A program made the position numbers and the translations under genes. Of a stretch of DNA of 10,626 bases, positions 6,519 to 10,626 are shown piece after piece. Positions within the stretch are counted from its first letter, which is position 1, and each line of letters starts with the position of its first letter. Location: positions 1-10,626 of the forward strand of contig JAEUVI010000234.1 of assembly GCA_016787105.1 (NCBI GenBank), in the 5' to 3' direction. This DNA is from Chitinophagaceae bacterium. GTDB taxonomy: Bacteria > Bacteroidota > Bacteroidia > Chitinophagales > Chitinophagaceae. Under the pieces are notes generated by a model. That model saw nothing but the letters and a program-made list of their open reading frames with translations, was not told the origin of the DNA and ran no database searches.

Positions 6519-8654
6519 TCAAAAGAATTTTGAGCGGTTATCCTTCACATTAGCTGTTTTAATCAGCACCTGTTGTGGATAGCTCATTCTCTGGCGCAGG
6601 TTTGCGGCCAGCTGTTTACGCTGCTGATCAATATTTGCATTTTCTACTGCAGTTGCGCTTACATCGTCCACTTTTATTGCAAACACGCCTTCTCTTCCTT
6701 CTATTGGCTCTGCTACTACTTTTCCTTTGTTGGCTGGATTAAAAGCTGCACCCGTTACCCTTGGTTCAAAACCAATAAGGCCGCCACCTGTTACACGCAG
6801 GCTGCTATCAGTAAGTACGGGTTGGTTCATTGCTGATGCTACCGCTTCCAGTGTGCTTACTTTACCGATTTTCTGTGCTATCTGCTGCGCTTTTTTCTGT
6901 TTTGATAAAATAGCTTCTACGACCGGTCTTGCTTTTGAAACAGATTGTGTACCTGCTTTATTTATATCTGTTACAGTAACTACTACATAGCTTTCTCCGA
7001 TACGGTAAGGCTGTAATACTGCTCCTTTTTTCGCTTCGAAAATCGCTTTTACCAACTGGCGGGATGCTTCTAATCCCTGGCTGATGGAATAATCGTTTGG
7101 CTTAATGTCGCTGGCAACCAATTTCATCAGACCCTTTGGTCTCAGTTCCTTATCAAAGTTTGCTATGAATGCTTTTGTATCTGCGCTTTCTCCTGCGAAT
7201 TTGCCAGCAGCATTGCTTACACTATCATCTGTTGATGAGCTTGGATAAATTGGTTTAGTGATATAAGCCACCTTGTATGCAGGTGAACTTCCTTTTGCAG
7301 AAAGTACTTCTATATAGTGATAACCAAAATCGGTTTTTACCACCCCTTTGGCACCTGGCTTATTATCAAAAATAAAATTGTTGAACGGAGGAACCATCTG
7401 CCCTACATATACATTATCGTATACACCGCCTTTATCCTTGCTTCCGGGATCGTCAGAAAATTTAGCGCAGAGCGTATCAAAATTTGCCCCGTTGCGGATG
7501 GCTGTTTCTATGCTGTCAATCTTTTTCTTCGCTGTGCTATCATCAAGAACCGGCACCATTTGTCCCTGTTGGTTTTGCTGTTGTGTAGCTATCAGTATGT
7601 GCCGTACTTTAACCGTGTCAGCCCATTGTTTTACACCCATTACACGGGATAGACCATAAGAGCCGGCATCAAGGTAAGGCCCGTATACAACACCAATCGG
7701 TTGTGCAAGTATAGAATCCTTGTTGGGTTGTTTTATTCCGTTTTTACTGAGGTATCCATCATAGTAGGGTGATTCGCTACCTGATTTTGCTACAAAAGCA
7801 CTGATATCAGTAGCCGCAGCAAATTCCGGTTTCAATGCTTCCAGTTTTTGCCTTACTTCATTACTATCCGCGGCATTTGGTCCTGCATTGAATAAAACAT
7901 ACTCAACATTTCTTGTTTCTGTTTCCTGCTTGTATTCGTCTTTGTGTTTGCTTATATATGCTTCTATTTCCGCATCACTTACTTTGGCAGCGCTGTCTGG
8001 TATAGTTGTATAAGGCACTTTTACAAAAGAAACCCTTGCAGACTGGCTGTTTTCAATATTCTGTTTTTCTACAAACCATTTGGGTATATTAACCGAGTTG
8101 GTAAGTAAAGAAATATATTTCTCATTCATCCTGTTCCGCTCTACGCTTGTCACGTAATTGTTCAGGCGCTGCCTGTCCGCTGCTATTTTACTTCTTTTCA
8201 TTTGAGTAAAATACTGGCGGGCCTGCTCTGCATTGTACATATTTGTTTTTGGATCAGTAAAACCCTGCTTCAAATCCGGAGGTGGATTTTTACCAAACAA
8301 AATATCGTTTAATTCATTCTTACCTACTGTAATGCCGAGTTCATTAAACTCTTTATCCATTACCACTTTGCTTATTTCGTCATTCCACACGCTTTCATTT
8401 ATCTGCTGGCGCATATTATCATTTACCGGCTGATTTTGCTGCTGGTAATAATCTTCCTGCGCTTTTACAGCATTCTGGTAGGCCCTGTAGTCTATATCTT
8501 TTCCATTAATAGTACCAACAGTGGTAGTATTACCGCCAAAAAGATTGCTGCGGCTTGAAAAAGCATCCATCAGGATAAAACCAAGCAGGGCTATAGCAAT
8601 AATAATCGCTGAAATTAAACCTCCCCTGTCTCTGATTGTTTGAATAACTGACAT
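6519..8654 (-). CDS. ppiD: PpiD-type membrane-anchored periplasmic chaperone / parvulin peptidyl-prolyl isomerase
   Basis: This 711-residue protein has a short cytoplasmic N-terminus, MSVIQTIRDRGG, then a single membrane anchor at about 13-31, with the remainder periplasmic. A SurA/PpiD N-terminal chaperone domain spans about 45-340, starting VGTINGKDIDYRAYQNAV; the Gln-rich stretch at 65-76 lies within it. A parvulin domain follows at about 347-452: VRHILI (350-355) with His352, DDPGSKDKGG (401-410), and TDFGYHYIEV (441-450) with His446, so the paired parvulin histidines are present. A second folded region fills about 455-711. E. coli PpiD is 623 residues; the extra length is usual in Bacteroidota. 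It should assist folding of proteins emerging from the Sec translocon. It has its own promoter upstream and a strong terminator downstream, so it is a single-gene unit, transcribed away from the candidate origin. Confidence 0.92.
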   Translation of the reverse strand: MSVIQTIRDRGGLISAIIIAIALLGFILMDAFSSRSNLFGGNTTTVGTINGKDIDYRAYQNAVKAQEDYYQQQNQPVNDNMRQQINESVWNDEISKVVMDKEFNELGITVGKNELNDILFGKNPPPDLKQGFTDPKTNMYNAEQARQYFTQMKRSKIAADRQRLNNYVTSVERNRMNEKYISLLTNSVNIPKWFVEKQNIENSQSARVSFVKVPYTTIPDSAAKVSDAEIEAYISKHKDEYKQETETRNVEYVLFNAGPNAADSNEVRQKLEALKPEFAAATDISAFVAKSGSESPYYDGYLSKNGIKQPNKDSILAQPIGVVYGPYLDAGSYGLSRVMGVKQWADTVKVRHILIATQQQNQQGQMVPVLDDSTAKKKIDSIETAIRNGANFDTLCAKFSDDPGSKDKGGVYDNVYVGQMVPPFNNFIFDNKPGAKGVVKTDFGYHYIEVLSAKGSSPAYKVAYITKPIYPSSSTDDSVSNAAGKFAGESADTKAFIANFDKELRPKGLMKLVASDIKPNDYSISQGLEASRQLVKAIFEAKKGAVLQPYRIGESYVVVTVTDINKAGTQSVSKARPVVEAILSKQKKAQQIAQKIGKVSTLEAVASAMNQPVLTDSSLRVTGGGLIGFEPRVTGAAFNPANKGKVVAEPIEGREGVFAIKVDDVSATAVENANIDQQRKQLAANLRQRMSYPQQVLIKTANVKDNRSKFF

Positions 8655-8682
8655 AATAATATATAGGGTTTAAAAAGGATGG

Positions 8683-8716
8683 CAAAATTAATCGAAATAA
8701 GTAAATAATCCCGAAA
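8683..8716 (-). promoter_or_regulatory. Probable promoter of the ppiD-type gene
   Basis: On the minus strand, TAATTTTG (8690-8683) matches the Bacteroidota -7 consensus TAnnTTTG exactly. About 21 bases upstream of it lies TTTCGG (8716-8711), an imperfect -33 element. The predicted transcript start falls some 20 bases before the ATG at 8654, a normal leader length. Confidence 0.45.
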
Positions 8717-8768
8717 TTTTTAGTCGTATAAGTAGTTAAAAATCAATTATTTTAATGTATTTAACCAG

Positions 8769-8865
8769 CATAAAACACAATAAACCAGCCTTAGGGCCGG
8801 TGATATAAATGCTTTTTATGATCCAATTTTTGGGTTGTTCCGGGCCTAACCCGGCTATTTTTTTT
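8769..8865 (+). ncRNA. Possible structured RNA ending in a terminator-like hairpin
   Basis: No plus-strand gene lies upstream, yet the plus strand here shows several RNA-like elements. CATAAAA (8769-8775) is complementary to TTTTATG (8814-8820). A small hairpin can form between CCAGCC (8785-8790) and GGCCGG (8795-8800). TTAGGGCCGG (8791-8800) pairs 9 of 10 with CCGGGCCTAA (8840-8849), and that pairing competes with the terminal CCGGG/CCCGG hairpin (8840-8854). An independent transcript, a leader, or merely a barrier against transcription into the origin are all possible. I see no convincing promoter and recognise no RNA family. Confidence 0.25.
8840..8865 (+). terminator. Terminator-like hairpin with a T-tract, pointing toward the candidate origin
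   Basis: CCGGG (8840-8844) and CCCGG (8850-8854) form a 5-bp GC stem with a CCTAA loop, followed by CTA and eight T residues (8858-8865). The stem is short but purely G-C. It would stop plus-strand transcription just before the DnaA-box cluster begins at 8897. Confidence 0.45.
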
Positions 8866-8896
8866 ACACATTGCTACCTGCATAGAATAGAAAAAA

Positions 8897-9262
8897 TGTG
8901 AATAACCTGATGTGAAACGTGAATATGAAACTGTACAATACAATCAGAAATTATCGGTGTGATGATCGGGTAATCGTTGTTGTGAAAAATAAACAAGTTA
9001 CCGGTCAACTATCCACATCAATTATTTTTTAAAACATAAAATACTTTTAAAGAGATGAATATACACATGGATGTGAAGAAGTAACCGGAATAAAGAACAG
9101 GCACGGTTTTATACTGTGGATTACTTATAAATAGGTGTGAATAATATGAATAAAGTGATTTTTCAAAATCTGTTTCTTTTAATCTTTCCACGAATTCACA
9201 CTCATAATAATAATATACTTTTTTTATAAAAATATAATAGTATTAGTATTATAAGAGAAAGT
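8897..9262. other. oriC: Candidate chromosomal replication origin (oriC) with a DnaA-box cluster
   Basis: Three sites fit TTWTNCACA exactly, all on the minus strand: TTATTCACA at 8897-8905 and at 9136-9144, and TTTTTCACA at 8981-8989. Three more have one mismatch: CTATCCACA at 9009-9017 (plus), TTCTTCACA at 9072-9080 (minus) and TAATCCACA at 9115-9123 (minus). Weaker, two-mismatch copies lie at 8911-8919 and 9192-9200. Six sites in about 250 bases, five in the same orientation, is far more than expected by chance. A very AT-rich block follows directly, the flanking genes diverge, and no gene fits in the stretch. In Bacteroidota oriC is often not beside dnaA, so the lack of dnaA here does not argue against it. 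The edges are approximate. Confidence 0.6.
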
Positions 9263-9295
9263 AAAAAGAGAAAAAATGTTTTTCAAAAATCAAGA
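9201..9295. other. AT-rich block, candidate DNA unwinding element with DnaA-trio-like triplets
   Basis: This stretch is almost pure A/T. It has an ATA/TAA triplet run (about 9204-9215), a T7 tract, and the phased triplets TAG TAT TAG TAT TAT at 9238-9252, followed by purine-rich sequence. It sits immediately beside the DnaA-box cluster, on the nadA side. TAG-type triplets next to DnaA boxes resemble the DnaA-trio element, which guides DnaA onto single-stranded DNA. Assignment as the unwinding site is inferred from position and composition. Confidence 0.5.
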
Positions 9296-9334
9296 ACTTG
9301 GGTTGTAATATTGCTGAATCGAAATCTGTTTGAC

Positions 9335-10345
9335 ATGAGTACTGAAACAATCGCCGCTGCAAAAAAAGAAGTTGAGAGAAAAGGTTTTCTCGATATTCCA
9401 ATCAATCCATCACTGGATCTTTTTGCGGAAATAGAACGTTTGAAAAAAGAAAAAAACGCGGTACTGCTTGCCCATTACTACCAGGAAGCGGACATACAGG
9501 ATGTGGCGGATTATATCGGCGATAGCCTGGGGCTGGCACAGCAAGCGGAAAAAACAAAAGCGGATATGATTGTTTTCGCCGGCGTACATTTCATGGCAGA
9601 AACTGCAAAAATCCTGAATCCAACCAAAAAAGTTGTTATTCCAGATTTTAAAGCTGGTTGTTCACTCAGCGATAGTTGTCCACCACCATTGTTTAAGCGA
9701 TTCAAAGAGCAACATCCTGATCATGTTGTAGTAAGTTATATCAACTGCAGCGCCGGTATTAAAGCATTGAGTGATGTGATAGTTACAAGCAGCAATGCTA
9801 AGATTATTGTGGAGAGTTTTCCGAAAGATCAAAAAATAATTTTTGCACCAGATAAAAATCTTGGAGCTTATATTAACAAAGTAACAGGCAGGAATATGCT
9901 GCTATGGAATGGTGCTTGCATGGTGCATGAAATATTCAGCCTGGAGCAGATAACCAAATTAAAAGTACGGCACCCGAAAGCAAAGTTGATTGCGCACCCG
10001 GAATGTGAAGATCCTATTTTAAGAATAGCAGATTATATTGGTTCTACCACAGGGCTTTTAAAGTATACACAAACAGATTCATCGGAAGAATATATCGTAG
10101 CGACAGAAACAGGTATTCTTCACCAGATGGAAAAGGCATCGCCGCATAAAAAATTTATTCCCGCGCCTCCTGATAACGGTTGTGCCTGTAACGACTGCCC
10201 GCACATGAAGCTGAATACTCTCGAAAAATTATACCTCTGTATGGAGTACGAAACCCCTGAGATAACAATGGATGAAGAACTTCGCCTGGCTGCAAAAAAA
10301 CCCATTGAAAGAATGCTGGAGATAAGTGCAAAAGCCGGGTTGTAA
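9335..10345 (+). CDS. nadA: Quinolinate synthase NadA
   Basis: This 336-residue enzyme condenses iminoaspartate (from NadB or aspartate dehydrogenase) with dihydroxyacetone phosphate to quinolinate, the first pyridine of de novo NAD synthesis, using an oxygen-sensitive [4Fe-4S] cluster. The three cluster cysteines are visible: Cys109 in KAGCSLSDSC, Cys195 in WNGACMVHE and Cys288 in NGCACNDCPHM. Other family blocks are LLAHYYQEADIQDVADYIGD (44-63), which binds substrate, FAGVHFMAETAKILNP (81-96) and IAHPECEDPI (219-228). The length is close to E. coli NadA (347). I chose ATG at 9335; an in-frame TTG at 9311 would add eight residues without family support. No nadB or nadC is in the window, so it looks like a single-gene unit. 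It is transcribed away from the candidate origin. No obvious terminator follows. Confidence 0.97.
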   Translation: MSTETIAAAKKEVERKGFLDIPINPSLDLFAEIERLKKEKNAVLLAHYYQEADIQDVADYIGDSLGLAQQAEKTKADMIVFAGVHFMAETAKILNPTKKVVIPDFKAGCSLSDSCPPPLFKRFKEQHPDHVVVSYINCSAGIKALSDVIVTSSNAKIIVESFPKDQKIIFAPDKNLGAYINKVTGRNMLLWNGACMVHEIFSLEQITKLKVRHPKAKLIAHPECEDPILRIADYIGSTTGLLKYTQTDSSEEYIVATETGILHQMEKASPHKKFIPAPPDNGCACNDCPHMKLNTLEKLYLCMEYETPEITMDEELRLAAKKPIERMLEISAKAGL

Positions 10346-10468
10346 TTATATAATGTAAGATTACCGGTCCAAATGTTTTTTTGAGTAGAGAAATTAAAAG
10401 GGGCTAATTGAGGGCTACTTGCCTCCTGGTTTATTTTACTGTTTTTGTTTCTTTTTTTATATTGAAGA

Positions 10469-10626
10469 ATGATAACCGTAAAGCTAAAACCTTTAATTCA
10501 CCACGGAGAAGAGCAAATAGGAATTTATTTTCCGGTTGATTCTGTTATTAATCCGGTAGTAAAAAACTTACCTGGCGTGAAGTGGAGCCAGACAAATAAA
10601 TGCTGGTATATATCACTTAATAAAGA
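10469..10626 (+). CDS. Tyrosine recombinase (phage-integrase family), N-terminal part only
   Basis: The frame starts at ATG 10469 and runs off the right edge after 52 codons. It reads MITVKLKPLIHHGEEQIGIY, then a variable stretch, then LPGVKWSQTNKCWYISLNK. The pattern of a V-K-L-K-P strand, H-x-G-x-x-x-I-G-I-Y-F and then (V/I)KWSQT-x-CWY is the N-terminal arm seen in many Bacteroidota site-specific integrases, ahead of the SAM-like core-binding domain and the Arg-His-Arg-Tyr catalytic domain. Neither of those domains is in the window, so activity and type (Xer-like, phage, or integrative element) cannot be judged. It lies 123 bases after nadA on the same strand. A T-rich leader precedes the start, and there is no Shine-Dalgarno sequence. 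Confidence 0.75.
   Translation, partial: MITVKLKPLIHHGEEQIGIYFPVDSVINPVVKNLPGVKWSQTNKCWYISLNK

Noticed and set aside
8769..8865. NAD+-sensing riboswitch controlling nadA
   Set aside because: As far as I know, the NAD+-I class is limited to Acidobacteria and sits directly before its gene; here the element is about 470 bases away and I see no matching consensus.
9311..9334. TTG start extending nadA by eight residues
   Set aside because: The extra residues have no NadA character, and ATG at 9335 gives a normal N-terminus and length.
10410..10425. Hairpin GAGGGC/GCCTC as the nadA terminator
   Set aside because: It is a short stem with a bulge and no directly adjacent T-tract, so too weak to annotate.

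Overview
The window looks like a piece of a Bacteroidota chromosome, most likely Chitinophagaceae or a close relative. Four things point there: an AT-rich sequence, almost no Shine-Dalgarno sequences before the starts, matches to the Bacteroidota -7 promoter element (TAnnTTTG), and typical genes (a DUF2480 protein, a KdnB-like dehydrogenase, a 711-residue PpiD-type chaperone and an integrase with the N-terminus common in this phylum). The family-level placement is an inference from protein character, not from a search.

Layout, left to right. Positions 1-2291 hold three minus-strand genes: the start of an iron-type alcohol dehydrogenase resembling KdnB (Kdo 8-oxidase, cut by the window edge), an exported TIM-barrel sugar isomerase/epimerase, and a Tat-exported glucose-fructose-oxidoreductase-like dehydrogenase. 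The last two lie 39 bases apart and probably form one periplasmic sugar-modifying operon. Positions 2481-5891 hold a RidA-family deaminase and two CorA-type divalent cation channels on opposite strands, with a secreted protein of unknown function between the channels. Positions 5888-8654 hold a DUF2480 protein and a membrane-anchored parvulin chaperone (PpiD type) on the minus strand, separated by a strong intrinsic terminator.

Positions 8655-9334 are a 680-base gene-free stretch and the most notable part of the window. It contains a structured, terminator-like element on the plus strand, then a cluster of DnaA-box matches, then a very AT-rich block with TAG/TAT triplets. The flanking genes diverge from it (ppiD leftward, nadA rightward). 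I read it as a candidate chromosomal replication origin (oriC).

To the right lie nadA (quinolinate synthase, NAD biosynthesis) and the first 52 codons of a tyrosine recombinase cut by the window end. Apart from the sugar-gene pair, the genes are mostly housekeeping functions with no shared pathway. I found no CRISPR array, tRNA, rRNA or complete mobile element.
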